From NCBI GenBank assembly GCA_025355505.1, contig JANXZM010000061.1, positions 1 to 64,000 on the forward strand: a stretch of 64,000 nucleotides of DNA. The letters are read 5' to 3'. Source of the stretch: Acidobacteriaceae bacterium. GTDB lineage: Bacteria > Acidobacteriota > Terriglobia > Terriglobales > Acidobacteriaceae. Below, in pieces: positions 8,350-17,883 of the stretch; position 1 is the first letter of the stretch; every line of letters starts with the position of its first letter. The translations under genes were made by a program, and so were the position numbers. Below the pieces are notes generated by a model. The model searched no databases. It was given only the letters and a program-made list of their open reading frames with translations, and was not told where the DNA came from.

Positions 8350-8901
8350 CTAGTCCTCGGTCTGAACCGCTTCTATTTTCTTATGCTTCCTGTTCCAGTA
8401 ATAGACTACTTTGGCTTGGCCAAAATAGGTAACCTCAATCCCAGTAGCACTAAGCCTTACTGGGGACGCGTGATCATTTGTATCTATCGCGTCTGTCTGG
8501 GACACCTGTGATCCGGCCTGCACAGGCCTAATGTAAACTTCGCCAGATTGCGCTGTTACGTCCAGCTCATAAACGCTCTTGCATTGGGCACCCCCTGAGC
8601 ACAAAAGAACGACAAGTTTCGTCGTCTTTGCCTTGTTATCTTTTAGCAATATTGCATAGTCTGGATGTCCATCTCCGTCAAAGTCAGCGCGAACGACACT
8701 TGGATCATCCTTCGGGAAATTCCGGAGCATGAACGTTCTTGCGTCGGAGTTACGCTCTCGCAAGGTCAGTTTATGATATCCCGAAAAACGACCTAGGATG
8801 ATACCCAAGGCGTTCTTAGGCGCTTCACCACTTGACGTTGCAGCACAACACAAGAGACCGACGACCACAGGGACCCAAAAAAAGATTCGGCGGCGCTTCA
8901 T
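8350..8901 (-). CDS. exported protein with Asp-rich DFDGDGHPD motif
   Basis: A 183-residue protein starting at MKRRRIFFW with a signal peptide ending near SSGEA. The mature part contains VVRADFDGDGHPDYAILLKD, a calcium-binding-like DxDxDG loop of the FG-GAP/VCBS or dockerin-like kind, and a mostly beta-predicted tail with one Cys pair (LLCSGGAQCKS). Family unknown. Its codon use is less GC-rich than that of neighbours and it lies in the repeat-rich accessory block, which suggests acquisition, though this is weak. The longer start at 8910 would add only three residues. Confidence 0.7.
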   Translation of the reverse strand: MKRRRIFFWVPVVVGLLCCAATSSGEAPKNALGIILGRFSGYHKLTLRERNSDARTFMLRNFPKDDPSVVRADFDGDGHPDYAILLKDNKAKTTKLVVLLCSGGAQCKSVYELDVTAQSGEVYIRPVQAGSQVSQTDAIDTNDHASPVRLSATGIEVTYFGQAKVVYYWNRKHKKIEAVQTED

Positions 8902-8941
8902 GCGTATCATCTCCTTCAGTTACAGTCACATGGTTTAGGAA

Positions 8942-9050
8942 GAAAGCGGGTGGCCCACGCCTCGGTTTTGGTTTCCTTTCCAATAACACAACTGTGCCCC
9001 ATCCTTCGCGTGCTTTTCGCGAAGGGTGGGTGGCAGTCTGATCGCACCGT
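8942..9050. repeat. dispersed repeat B, copy 1
   Basis: About 110 bp matching 44828-44945 (shared CGAAAGCGGGT-like start, TTTCCAAT-ACACAACTGTG, and GGGTGGCAGTCTGATCGCAC end). The middle holds a strong hairpin, CCTTCGCG-tgctttt-CGCGAAGG, typical of a REP-like unit. Copy 2 carries a small insertion (GGTAGGCG) before the hairpin. Confidence 0.8.
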
Positions 9051-9064
9051 GGACTTCGCCGCAA

Positions 9065-9238
9065 AATGCGGGGACAGGAACATGTGAAAAAATTGATTTT
9101 TGGGAAAAGACGAGTTTGTGCTTTGAAAAAGTTTGCAATTAGATGACCTACAAGCGATCTTTGGCACTTGGCGATACATTTTCGATCGCCTGCAAAAAAC
9201 GGAAAATCGATTTCTTCACATGTTCCTGTCCCCGAGTT
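9065..9238. mobile_element. MITE-like element E1
   Basis: A 174-bp unit bounded by inverted repeats of about 35 bp: the left starts AATGCGGGGACAGGAACATG, and the right end, read in reverse complement, starts AACTCGGGGACAGGAACATG. Both continue into near-identical A/T-rich sequence (GTGAARAAATYGATTTT). It has no coding capacity. A second unit with the same tips lies at 17738-17883, so the tips define a family. Confidence 0.78.
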
Positions 9239-9341
9239 TAAGCACGCCGGCCACGACATCCGCGACCTTTTGAAGTCTCGGGGCTTCCTCGTTCGCGAAA
9301 AGTCCGTCGGGGTCGGAATTTTCCATTTGTTTCCCGCTTGA
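9234..9341 (+). pseudogene. orphan C-terminal coding fragment
   Basis: Right of element E1 an open frame of 35 codons reads EFKHAGHDIRDLLKSRG and ends HLFPA followed by TGA. It has no start codon and looks like the tail of a real protein whose front was lost where the element sits. I cannot name the family. It could also be a chance frame. Confidence 0.3.
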
Positions 9342-9550
9342 CCGAGCTGCTGTTTAACTCTATACCTCTTGGTTACACGCCGTGATGTAAACTGCGCTGG
9401 GCGGAACTGTCTGTTGGTGTGTTCCGGATCGCGCGGCATTCTGATCCTTTATCCTTCGTCCGTTGCTGTGCGGGTGAAACGGCAATGGAGGGGAGCTACG
9501 CCGGGTTGTTGGACTCGCGATCAATACAAATTGTCGTGATAGGAGGAGCC
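9342..9550. other. upstream region of S9 peptidase
   Basis: About 200 bp with no gene. It ends in AGGAGGAGCC just before the ATG at 9551, a strong ribosome binding site that fixes the start of the S9 peptidase 132 bp downstream of the track start. Confidence 0.6.
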
Positions 9551-11713
9551 ATGCCGAGATACAAGTATGCGCTTCGGTCAACGATTGCAGTGGCTGTGAT
9601 GGTCTTGGCCGTAGCCGCATTGGCTCAGTCGGATACGGCGGTAAATCCCCTCTCCATCGAAGCACTCATTGAAATTAAACATCCATCGAATCCAGTTTGG
9701 TCGCCCGATGGGGAGCGTGTGGCATTCCTCTGGGATCGGGCAGACATCGTTAACCTATACGTTGCATCTTCCGACGGCCGGGACAACCCGTTGGCCTTGA
9801 CCTCATTTCCTGACGGCAAAGTAGCAGACATATTCTGGAGTCGCAACAGCCGAACCGTATATTTTTCGCGCGGCGAAGATTTGTGGCAGGTAGACGTTGC
9901 CGGAGGTCAGGCGCGTCCTGCGTGGAGCACCTCCAGCCCCGAAGAGGAATTTTCTCCTTCGCCCGACGGGACTAAATTGGCGTTTGTCCGTGCTCGCAAA
10001 TTCGGGGAAGCGCAGCACGGTGGCGATCTAATCGTGCGCTCGCTGAACGACGGAAGCGAGTCGGTGATCGTACACGATAGCGAGAGTATCCTTAGCCCGA
10101 TCTGGTCACCTGACGGAAAACGGATTGCGTACCTCGGTGGCAGCAAGGTCATTCGCCATGATGAGACGCCTTCGTATTCTGGAGAAAAGATAGCCTTCGC
10201 TGTTTTTGAGTATGCGGCTGGACAGCTCTATGTAGTGCAGGCCGGTGGAGGCAAGCCGATTGCGATTGACACGGCTGGGGAATACAACGGGATCGCGTGG
10301 CTCGATTCCGCGCGCCTGACCTACGATCGTCAGTCCAACGGCTTCAAGACAAGGACAATCTATGTTGCGGATGCCAATGGCGACAAGCCTAAAGCCATCC
10401 ATGAAGACAAAGAAGAAAAGTTCTGGAGCCTTCCCGACTGGGAAGCCGAATCCAGACCCAAGCCCTCGCCCGATGGCAAGTGGATCGCCTTTCTGACCGA
10501 CCGGGACGGATGGGATCACCTATATGTTGTCGCATCCCATGGTGGGCCGGCCATTCAAATTACAAAAGGGCACTTCGAAGTCTGGCGTCCACGCTGGTCT
10601 CACGACAGCTCGCGGATTGTATTCGACGCCAACGAGCCCGATCATCCGGGCAATCGACGCCTCGGAGTCGCAACGTTGGGGACTGACTTTAACAACACAA
10701 AGATTGACTACGTGACTAGTGACATGGGAACGAACATCGACGCTTGGTGGTCGCCCGACGACAAGCGTCTCGCTTATCAGCATACCGACACGCACAATTC
10801 GGCTGACATTTTTGTGACCGCTGCAACCGCGGGTAGCAAGCCAGTACGGCTCTCGGATTCCATGCCGCCAAGCATGGATCGTTCCGTCTTTGTGGAGCCG
10901 CAACTTATCCACTATCCCGGCCCCGATGGCCAGTCCGTTCCGGCGTGGCTCTTTGTGCCTAAAAACCTCGATCGCAGCAAGAAACACGCAGCCATCGTTT
11001 GGATTCACGGCGACGGCATCAATCAGAATTACAACGGCTGGCACGTGCAGCGAAACTACGCGGTCTACTACAGCTATCACCAATACCTCCTGCAGCAGGG
11101 CTACGTCGTGATTGCCCCAGACTACCGCGGCAGCACTGGTTACGGGCGCGACTGGCGCAACGGGGTTCACATGGACGTCGGCGGCAACGATGCCAAAGAT
11201 GCATGGATGGCAGCCAACTATCTTAAGACTCTTCCTTATGTTGACTCCGAACGCATGGGGGTCTGGGGCTTAAGCTATGGCGGGTTCTTTACGCTGATCG
11301 CAATGACCGATCAGCCTACGCTGTTCCGTGCTGGGGTGGACGTCGCGGGTGTGGCCGACTATGTCATGTACTATCACGATCCTTACAACAACGACTGGAC
11401 CGAGGGCCGAATCGGCACACCCCAACAAAATCCCGAAATCTATGCTAACGCGTCGCCCTTGTCGCATATCGGCCAATTGGCACGGCCGTTGCTGGTATTG
11501 CACGGGACCTCCGACGTGAATGTACCGTTCCTGCAATCTGTGTGGTTGATGGATGAAGCTCTAAAGAAGAACAGAGGCGACTTGGTTCAATTCATGATTT
11601 ACCCCGGCGAATTCCACTACTTCAGTCGAGAGCACGTCCTGCGGGATGCGTGGAACCGGGTCGACCGCTTTTTCAGTCTCCAATTGCGCGAAGCCGACCG
11701 ATCGAAGCAATAA
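9551..11713 (+). CDS. secreted S9-family prolyl oligopeptidase-like peptidase
   Basis: A 720-residue protein with signal peptide (ALRSTIAVAVMVLAVAALAQS), an N-terminal beta-propeller of PD40/WD40-like blades (NPVWSPDGERVAFLWDR, SPIWSPDGKRIAYLGG) and a C-terminal alpha/beta hydrolase. The nucleophile is in WGLSYGGFF, the acid is likely in HGTSDVNVPF, and the His is in PGEFHYFSREH. This is the dipeptidyl-peptidase IV / acylaminoacyl-peptidase type, cleaving short peptides outside the cytoplasm. It precedes a TonB receptor, DUF1028 and amidohydrolase, all exported, which suggests peptide scavenging. Length is normal. Confidence 0.93.
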   Translation: MPRYKYALRSTIAVAVMVLAVAALAQSDTAVNPLSIEALIEIKHPSNPVWSPDGERVAFLWDRADIVNLYVASSDGRDNPLALTSFPDGKVADIFWSRNSRTVYFSRGEDLWQVDVAGGQARPAWSTSSPEEEFSPSPDGTKLAFVRARKFGEAQHGGDLIVRSLNDGSESVIVHDSESILSPIWSPDGKRIAYLGGSKVIRHDETPSYSGEKIAFAVFEYAAGQLYVVQAGGGKPIAIDTAGEYNGIAWLDSARLTYDRQSNGFKTRTIYVADANGDKPKAIHEDKEEKFWSLPDWEAESRPKPSPDGKWIAFLTDRDGWDHLYVVASHGGPAIQITKGHFEVWRPRWSHDSSRIVFDANEPDHPGNRRLGVATLGTDFNNTKIDYVTSDMGTNIDAWWSPDDKRLAYQHTDTHNSADIFVTAATAGSKPVRLSDSMPPSMDRSVFVEPQLIHYPGPDGQSVPAWLFVPKNLDRSKKHAAIVWIHGDGINQNYNGWHVQRNYAVYYSYHQYLLQQGYVVIAPDYRGSTGYGRDWRNGVHMDVGGNDAKDAWMAANYLKTLPYVDSERMGVWGLSYGGFFTLIAMTDQPTLFRAGVDVAGVADYVMYYHDPYNNDWTEGRIGTPQQNPEIYANASPLSHIGQLARPLLVLHGTSDVNVPFLQSVWLMDEALKKNRGDLVQFMIYPGEFHYFSREHVLRDAWNRVDRFFSLQLREADRSKQ

Positions 11714-11851
11714 AATTGCGTGGAAAAAGAATTGCCTACGAGCAGAATTGATGTATACTGCTCGCCATTATCCGAGTAGAAACGCGCTCGCAAAGGGCCA
11801 CTCATTATCAATGGTCTCCGTGGGCGAATCCCAGGATGAACGGAAACCACT

Positions 11852-14767
11852 ATGTCCTTTCCCAAGGTAGTGAGCAAACGGAATTGGCCTTCGCCGCGCT
11901 ATTGGCAGGCGGCAATGCTCTTGACTCTGTTAACCGGTACGCTTTGCGCACAAGTTGCTATCACGGGCAGAATCACAGGCGTAGTGGAAGACGCATCCGG
12001 CGCAGCCGTCACGGGTGCCACGGTGACGGTAAAGGGGCCAGCGTTGATGGCCCTGCGGACCGTCGGCACACAATCGGACGGTAGCTATCTCCTCGATTTT
12101 TTGCCGATTGGCACCTATGAAGTCAGTATCAGCGCCCCTGGCTTCAAGACGTTTGTTCAGAAAGACGTTGTCCTGAACTCGGGATTTATCGCTACGGTCA
12201 GCCCGCATTTGCAGGTGGGCACCGTGCAGGAGATCGTCGAGATCTCCGGCCAGGCGCCGATTGTGGACATGAAGAGCGATGCCACCCTCACCACCTTTGA
12301 TTACGACTTGCTCCAGAATATTCCCAGCGGCCGCGATCCCTGGTCGACCGTTGCCGAAGCGCCCGGCACCATGATGAGCAACTACGACGTCGGCGGCAAC
12401 CAGAGTTTTCAGCAAGCGAGCATGGAAGTCCACGGCAGCGTTCCAGGAGAGCAGGTCTACAGCTTCAACGGCCTGCGCTTGAACTGGCCTGGATTTACTG
12501 GTGGGTTCACCGCCTTCTATATTGACCACGATGCGTTACAGGAATTTCAGGTAGTCACCGACTCAGCCCCGGCAGAAGTCAGCGTGGGCGGCGTGTACAT
12601 GAACATGGTTACCAAGTCGGGATCGAACCAGATTCACGGGACGGCTGCGGGATACTACACTACGGCGGCGCTTCGCAAAGATGTAACCAAACCGATTTAT
12701 AATGGAAACCCAATTACGGTGGGTAGTCCGATGACCATGCTGCGCGACACGACCGTAAATATGGGAGCACCACTCATCAAAGATCGCTGGTGGATTTTTG
12801 GGGGCTATCGCCGATACGACGTAAAGGAAAGCATTCTGGCGATCAATCGGCCAGCGTCCCAAGGCGGCGGTCCGATTGCGGATACCAACCACCAATCAAA
12901 CACGATTTTGCGCAGCGACTTCCAAATAAATAGCACCAACCGGGTCAACTTCCAGTGGTTGTACAACAGTCAGAACCGGTTTGCCCGGCGTGACACCTCG
13001 GTACTATTTGTGGATGAGAAGGCTAGCTGGTTGCAGATTGAGCCGGCATACATACTCCAGGCGCAGTGGACCGGCCAAATCACTCCGAGTTTCCTGGTCG
13101 ACGCCCGCATTGGCTATATGCACTTGCTGTTCCCGCTTGGTTACCAGCGGAGCGTTGGCCCAGACGACATCAACCTCACCGATACGGGAACACAGACAGA
13201 AACCGGGGCTGCTCCATATAACTACTTGAACCCAGCTCAGACGGCCCGCTTCGCGATTAGCGGTTCGTACTACAAGGGGGCGTGGGGCGGCAGCCACAAC
13301 TTGAAGTTCGGCTTCGATTTCGGCAAAAGCAAGAACGGTAATTTCTTCGATGTCAACCACGACATTACCGCGCAGTTTAATAGTGATCCGGCCGTCGGCC
13401 CCTACACCCATCCCATCCAGGTAACAATATTCAATACGCCGGTGCGGGAGCAGGCAATCTTCCATGACGCTGCTTTCTTTTTCCAGGACGCCTGGACGCT
13501 AAAACAACGTCTAACGCTGAACCTTGGTCTCCGCTACGAGCATTTCCGGACGTTTAATCCAGCGCAGAGCAGCCCCAACACCGGCACCTATGTAGATCTT
13601 TTCCCAACACGTTCATTTCCGCAGTCACCCAACGTAGTGAATTGGAACAACGTGGCGCCGCGCGTGGGTATGGCTTACGACGTATTGGGCAAAGGCAAGG
13701 CCGTTCTACGATCTGCCTATGGACGTTTTTACCGGATTGAAGGCACCGAACTGGCGGAAGCAGTGAATGCAAACGGCCTTGGCGGGAGAGGATATTCGTG
13801 GAGTGATCCGAACGGGGATGGTATCCCACAAACGAGCGAGTTTTTCGACCCAGCGAATCCTAACAATGGCCTTCTTTTTCAATTCGGGGGATTCGTATCA
13901 CACATCGATCCGAACGTGAAGCGACCGTATTCTGACCAGTTTTCAGTGGGCTGGGATCAGCAGGTCTACAAGGATCTGCACATCGGCGCTACCTACTACT
14001 ATCGCACCAACAAGCGGCTGATCGCGCAACGCAACTTGCAGCTGCCACTATCGGCCTACTCTCCCATTACCGTGCTGAATGGCGAGCCAATTGTAAATCC
14101 AGTCACAAATCAACCACTGACACTCTTCACAGTGACCCACCCCGAAGATGTTGGCAAAAGCGATCTGTTGGTCAGCAACATTCACGAACTGGATAACAAC
14201 GCCTACAACGGCTTGGAATTCACTGCCGTTAAGCGCATGACCAGCAAATGGCAAATGCTGGCAGGCTTCACCATCCAACGTACGAAAGGCGTTTACAGCC
14301 CTGCATATAGCAACGGGTCAGCGAGCGATGACTTTAACAACCCGAACAAGAATATCAATCGCAACAATAACTATCTGAATTTCGATTCGACCTATGTGTT
14401 CAAGCTATCGGGCACTTACGAACTTCCCTACGGAATTACCAGCAGCGTCAGTTTTCAGCACTACACAGGCTATCCGTTCCAGCCGGTAAATACGTTCGCA
14501 GGACCGGAACTGGCACAGGGGAATGAAAGCGTGATTCTTGAGCCAGCTGGAACAACCCGCTTGCCGAGTGTGAATCTACTTAGCTTTCGTATTTCGCGTC
14601 CGACCAAGATTGGAGAGCGCTTCAAGATAGAGCCGATTGTGGACTTGGACAACGTCACCAACGCCAACACAGTGATCTCCCAGTCCAATAATGCGTTAAG
14701 TCTCCGGTTTCCCGGAGACGTCTTACATCCATTCCTTGCCAAGCTGGGTTTAAGGATTACGTTCTAG
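11852..14767 (+). CDS. Oar-like TonB-dependent outer membrane receptor
   Basis: A 971-residue receptor. It has a signal peptide (MLLTLLTGTLCAQ), a carboxypeptidase-regulatory-like domain at about residues 35-120 (ITGVVEDASGAAVTGATVTV), a plug-like region (APIVDMKSDATLTTFDYDLLQNIP) and a long beta-barrel ending in LGLRITF with the terminal aromatic typical of outer membrane proteins. This architecture is heavily expanded in Acidobacteria and imports large substrates using TonB energy. No classical TonB box is obvious. It lies 138 bp after the S9 peptidase, and its likely cargo is peptide or glycan fragments. No ExbB/ExbD is nearby; a TonB-like protein lies at 26.4 kb. Confidence 0.92.
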   Translation: MSFPKVVSKRNWPSPRYWQAAMLLTLLTGTLCAQVAITGRITGVVEDASGAAVTGATVTVKGPALMALRTVGTQSDGSYLLDFLPIGTYEVSISAPGFKTFVQKDVVLNSGFIATVSPHLQVGTVQEIVEISGQAPIVDMKSDATLTTFDYDLLQNIPSGRDPWSTVAEAPGTMMSNYDVGGNQSFQQASMEVHGSVPGEQVYSFNGLRLNWPGFTGGFTAFYIDHDALQEFQVVTDSAPAEVSVGGVYMNMVTKSGSNQIHGTAAGYYTTAALRKDVTKPIYNGNPITVGSPMTMLRDTTVNMGAPLIKDRWWIFGGYRRYDVKESILAINRPASQGGGPIADTNHQSNTILRSDFQINSTNRVNFQWLYNSQNRFARRDTSVLFVDEKASWLQIEPAYILQAQWTGQITPSFLVDARIGYMHLLFPLGYQRSVGPDDINLTDTGTQTETGAAPYNYLNPAQTARFAISGSYYKGAWGGSHNLKFGFDFGKSKNGNFFDVNHDITAQFNSDPAVGPYTHPIQVTIFNTPVREQAIFHDAAFFFQDAWTLKQRLTLNLGLRYEHFRTFNPAQSSPNTGTYVDLFPTRSFPQSPNVVNWNNVAPRVGMAYDVLGKGKAVLRSAYGRFYRIEGTELAEAVNANGLGGRGYSWSDPNGDGIPQTSEFFDPANPNNGLLFQFGGFVSHIDPNVKRPYSDQFSVGWDQQVYKDLHIGATYYYRTNKRLIAQRNLQLPLSAYSPITVLNGEPIVNPVTNQPLTLFTVTHPEDVGKSDLLVSNIHELDNNAYNGLEFTAVKRMTSKWQMLAGFTIQRTKGVYSPAYSNGSASDDFNNPNKNINRNNNYLNFDSTYVFKLSGTYELPYGITSSVSFQHYTGYPFQPVNTFAGPELAQGNESVILEPAGTTRLPSVNLLSFRISRPTKIGERFKIEPIVDLDNVTNANTVISQSNNALSLRFPGDVLHPFLAKLGLRITF

Positions 14768-14880
14768 CTTTATTCAACATGGGGCCGGCCGTCGCCGACT
14801 TCTTCATTTTGCTGTGCGCTCAGCACTGGACGCGACAGATTTCCGCCCCCAGTTCACTTCACTGACAGGAGAGATTCACT

Positions 14881-15888
14881 GTGAAACGCATCTCGACATT
14901 TGCAACGCTGGTTTTACTTTGCCCAATGGCTTTGGCCCGGGATCATTCCGTGCTTCATCCGCAGAACGTTTCTACCTTTTCGATTGTCGCTCGTGATCCC
15001 GCGACCGGCCAGATGGGAATCGCTGTTGCTTCCCGATACTTTTCTGTGGGGGCGGTCGTCCCGTGGGCAATGGCCGACGTGGGAGCGGTCGCGACCCAAG
15101 CCGATGTCAACGTTGGTTATGGTCCCAAAGCGATTGATCTGCTGCGTCAGGGGCTGACCGCCCAGCAAGTCGCCGACAAATTACTGGCGGAAGATACTTT
15201 TCCCGGGAAAGACGGCCGGCAGTTCGCGATCGTTGATAAGAAGGGCAATGTTGTGACCTATACCGGCCCCCATGCGCCTGACTGGGCTGGCGGCCGGAAA
15301 GGTGCAAATTGGGCCACTCAGGGCAACATTCTAGTCGGGCCACAAGTGCCGGAAGCCATGGGTAAGGCATTCGAGGCCGCTGAGGGCGAGCTCGCTGAGA
15401 AGCTGTTTGCCGCTTTGAAGGCCGGAGATGCGGCCGGCGGAGACAAGCGCGGCCGCCAGTCCGCCTCCATCCTGATTGTGTGTAAAGAGTGTGGCCGCAA
15501 CACAAACAACGATCGGTACGTATATATCAATGTCGATGACAATCCTGAACCATTTGGAGAGCTGCGCCGGCTGCTCAATTTGAACCTAACATATGCTTAT
15601 CAGGATCTTTCCTTCAAGCAGCTCCTCAAGGGCGACGTAGCCAAAGCCAGGGCTGCGGCAGAGAAGTCGGTGCAATATTCTCCCAACAGCACAGACAGCC
15701 ACATGGGCCTGGCCTTCATTGACTACTCGGCCGGAGATAAGAAAGCTTCGCTGGTGGAGTTTCAGAAGGCCCAAGAAGGGAATCCGGGTTTCAAGAAGCA
15801 ATGGGATTCGGAAGTGCAATTCTTTCCCGAGGGTAAGAAGATGCTGGCAGACCAGGATTTCATGGTCCAGTTATTTCCGGCAAAGTAG
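14881..15888 (+). CDS. exported DUF1028 protein with C-terminal TPR-like tail
   Basis: A 335-residue protein with a signal peptide (TFATLVLLCPMALA) and a DUF1028 domain (STFSIVARDPATGQMGIAVAS, then GPHAPDWAGGRKG and NWATQGNILVG). DUF1028 is a putative Ntn-hydrolase fold. Residues about 235-335 look like tetratricopeptide repeats (AKARAAAEKSVQYSPNSTDSHMGLAFI), an extra module. The start is GTG at 14881, with AGGAGAG 8 nt upstream. Its position between a TonB receptor and an amidohydrolase supports amide or peptide hydrolysis. Catalysis is not demonstrated for the family. Confidence 0.88.
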   Translation: MKRISTFATLVLLCPMALARDHSVLHPQNVSTFSIVARDPATGQMGIAVASRYFSVGAVVPWAMADVGAVATQADVNVGYGPKAIDLLRQGLTAQQVADKLLAEDTFPGKDGRQFAIVDKKGNVVTYTGPHAPDWAGGRKGANWATQGNILVGPQVPEAMGKAFEAAEGELAEKLFAALKAGDAAGGDKRGRQSASILIVCKECGRNTNNDRYVYINVDDNPEPFGELRRLLNLNLTYAYQDLSFKQLLKGDVAKARAAAEKSVQYSPNSTDSHMGLAFIDYSAGDKKASLVEFQKAQEGNPGFKKQWDSEVQFFPEGKKMLADQDFMVQLFPAK

Positions 15889-15982
15889 TTACTCTTAACA
15901 AGGTTGTGCAGGCGCGTGGCTTCAGCCTTGCCAAGACATGGAAACATGCGCGCTTGCGCCTTGACAAGCCACAGGAGGATCC

Positions 15983-17659
15983 GTGAATCCGACATTCGTG
16001 CGGTCTCTAAGAATCGCATTTGCGTTTCTCATCTTTGGATCAACCTTTGTTTCGCTAGCGCAGCCCGGCAAGAAAGCTCCGGTGGTTGCCGACGACGTTA
16101 TGCAAAAAGCCCCGCCCCGTTCGGAAGGCGAGGGTCCGTTTCCCCATCTGATTCTCCGGGGAGCTATTCTGATCGACGGGACCGGAGCGCCCGCAGTCGG
16201 ACCCGTCGACATTGTGATCGAAAAAGATCGGATCGCAAAAATCGTCAACGTTGGCTTTCCCGGTGTGCCGCTGGCCGACAAAATTCCAGGCAAAAAGAAC
16301 GAATTTCGCCCCAAAGCCGGGCCAGGTGACAAAGAACTCGATCTCACCGGAATGTACGTACTGCCCGGCTTCATCAACGCGCACGTTCATATTGGGCCCG
16401 AGCACAGCACGGGAGCGGAATACATTTACAAGCTCTGGATGGGCCATGGCATTACGACGGTCCGTGAAGTCTGGGGCGAAAATGGTGTGCCGTGGATGCT
16501 TGACCAGCGAAACAAGAGCGCGCGCAACGAGATCACCGCTCCCCGCATTAAGGTCTACATCGCGTTTGGTATGAATCTGAAAAGTGAGACCGGCGACCTT
16601 GACACGATTGCAACTCCTGAAGCCGCCCGGCGCTGGGTCGACAGTCTGGCCGACGCGGGAGCTGACGGCATCAAGTTCATCGGTGCGCCTCCGGATATTT
16701 TTCGGGCCGCTATCGACGAAGCCAAGAAAAAGCACTTGGGCACAGCCGCTCATCTCTCCCAGACATTCGTTGCACAAGCTAACGCCCTCGACGCGGCGCG
16801 ATGGGGGCTGAACTCGATGGAACACTGGTACGGCCTGCCCGAAGCATTGTTCGACAACCGCGCGGTCCAGGATTTTCCGCTGAACTACAACTATTCAAAT
16901 GAACAGGACCGATTCGGCAATGCTGGGCGTTTGTGGATGCAGGCGGCAGTTCCAGGCAGTGCCAAGTGGAATGAAGTTCGCGATGAATTAGTGAAACTGA
17001 ATTTCACGATCGACCCAACGCTCACGATCTACGAGGCTGGACGTGACTTGATGCGAGCTCGGCGGGCTGAATGGCATGAAGACTATACCCTGCCTGTGCT
17101 GTGGAAGCATTACAGCCCCAGTCGTACCGATCACGGCTCGTACTGGTACTACTGGACGACGGAAGACGAAGTGGCATGGAAACACAATTACCAACGCTGG
17201 ATGGAATTTCTCAACGATTACAAGAACCACGGCGGGCGAGTGACCACCGGCGAGGATGCTGGTTTCATCTACAGTTTGTACGGATTCGGTTATATCCGCG
17301 AAATGGAACTTTTGCGGGAGGCCGGTTTCCATCCCCTCGAGGTATTTCGGGCGGCCACTTTAAACGGGGCGCAGTTGCTGGGACTGGCTGATCAGCTTGG
17401 GAGCGTCGAAGTCGGCAAACTCGCCGACTTGGTGGTGGTTCCGGTGAATCCGCTTGAAAATATCGCGGCACTGTATGGCACCGGCGCGATCAAGCTAAAC
17501 GAGCGCAACGAAGTAACCCGCGTGGGAAGCGTGCGCTACACGATCAAAGATGGGATCGTTTATGACGCACCGAAGTTGCTGGCAGATGTGCGTCGTATGG
17601 TGCGGGAGACCAAGGAAAAGGAGAAGTTCACGCTGACACAACCGGGGATGGAGAAGTAA
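15983..17659 (+). CDS. secreted metal-dependent amidohydrolase
   Basis: A 558-residue amidohydrolase of the imidazolonepropionase/prolidase-like group with a signal peptide (RIAFAFLIFGSTFVSLAQ). Metal ligands are visible: HxH in INAHVHIGPEH, a probable bridging Lys in GIKFIGAPPD, His in TAAHLSQTF and SMEHWYG, and the catalytic Asp in TTGEDAGF. It likely hydrolyses N-acylated amino acids, peptides or a cyclic amide in the periplasm. The start GTG at 15983 has AGGAGG 7 nt upstream. It is the last of four exported genes. MITE-like element E2 begins 78 bp after its stop. Confidence 0.93.
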   Translation: MNPTFVRSLRIAFAFLIFGSTFVSLAQPGKKAPVVADDVMQKAPPRSEGEGPFPHLILRGAILIDGTGAPAVGPVDIVIEKDRIAKIVNVGFPGVPLADKIPGKKNEFRPKAGPGDKELDLTGMYVLPGFINAHVHIGPEHSTGAEYIYKLWMGHGITTVREVWGENGVPWMLDQRNKSARNEITAPRIKVYIAFGMNLKSETGDLDTIATPEAARRWVDSLADAGADGIKFIGAPPDIFRAAIDEAKKKHLGTAAHLSQTFVAQANALDAARWGLNSMEHWYGLPEALFDNRAVQDFPLNYNYSNEQDRFGNAGRLWMQAAVPGSAKWNEVRDELVKLNFTIDPTLTIYEAGRDLMRARRAEWHEDYTLPVLWKHYSPSRTDHGSYWYYWTTEDEVAWKHNYQRWMEFLNDYKNHGGRVTTGEDAGFIYSLYGFGYIREMELLREAGFHPLEVFRAATLNGAQLLGLADQLGSVEVGKLADLVVVPVNPLENIAALYGTGAIKLNERNEVTRVGSVRYTIKDGIVYDAPKLLADVRRMVRETKEKEKFTLTQPGMEK

Positions 17660-17737
17660 CCCAAATTTTCTACAGAGAGGACTGTCATATAGATCTCTTC
17701 TCGCGTTGGCCGAACAAGCTTGTCGCATTCTTACGGA

Positions 17738-17883
17738 AATGCGGGGACAGACGTGCGGAGACAGACGGGACGTTCCCCACTGGCAACAATACTTGAGGGG
17801 AACGGGCGCCGACAGGGAAAATGTGACGCATCCAAACTAGGGCAGGCTTAAGGAATGGAAACCATCCCGTCTGTCCCCGAGTT
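17738..17883. mobile_element. MITE-like element E2
   Basis: A 146-bp unit with tips AATGCGGGGACAG and CTGTCCCCGAGTT, the same as element E1. The inverted homology continues inward as GACG and CGTC, with GACGGGACGTTCCCC in the left arm. The interior is unrelated to E1. Its right end lies directly against the stop codon of the nine-heme cytochrome gene. Confidence 0.75.

Noticed and set aside
9068-9240. Rho-independent terminator reading of the E1 hairpin
   Set aside because: The loop of about 100 bp is too long, and a second unit with the same tips shows it is a repeated element.
11735-11750. TGGAAAAAGAATTGC as a second sigma-54 promoter before the TonB receptor
   Set aside because: Only the GG/GC spacing and TTGC match; the -24 block is A-rich. 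It is weaker than expected for a real -24/-12 element.
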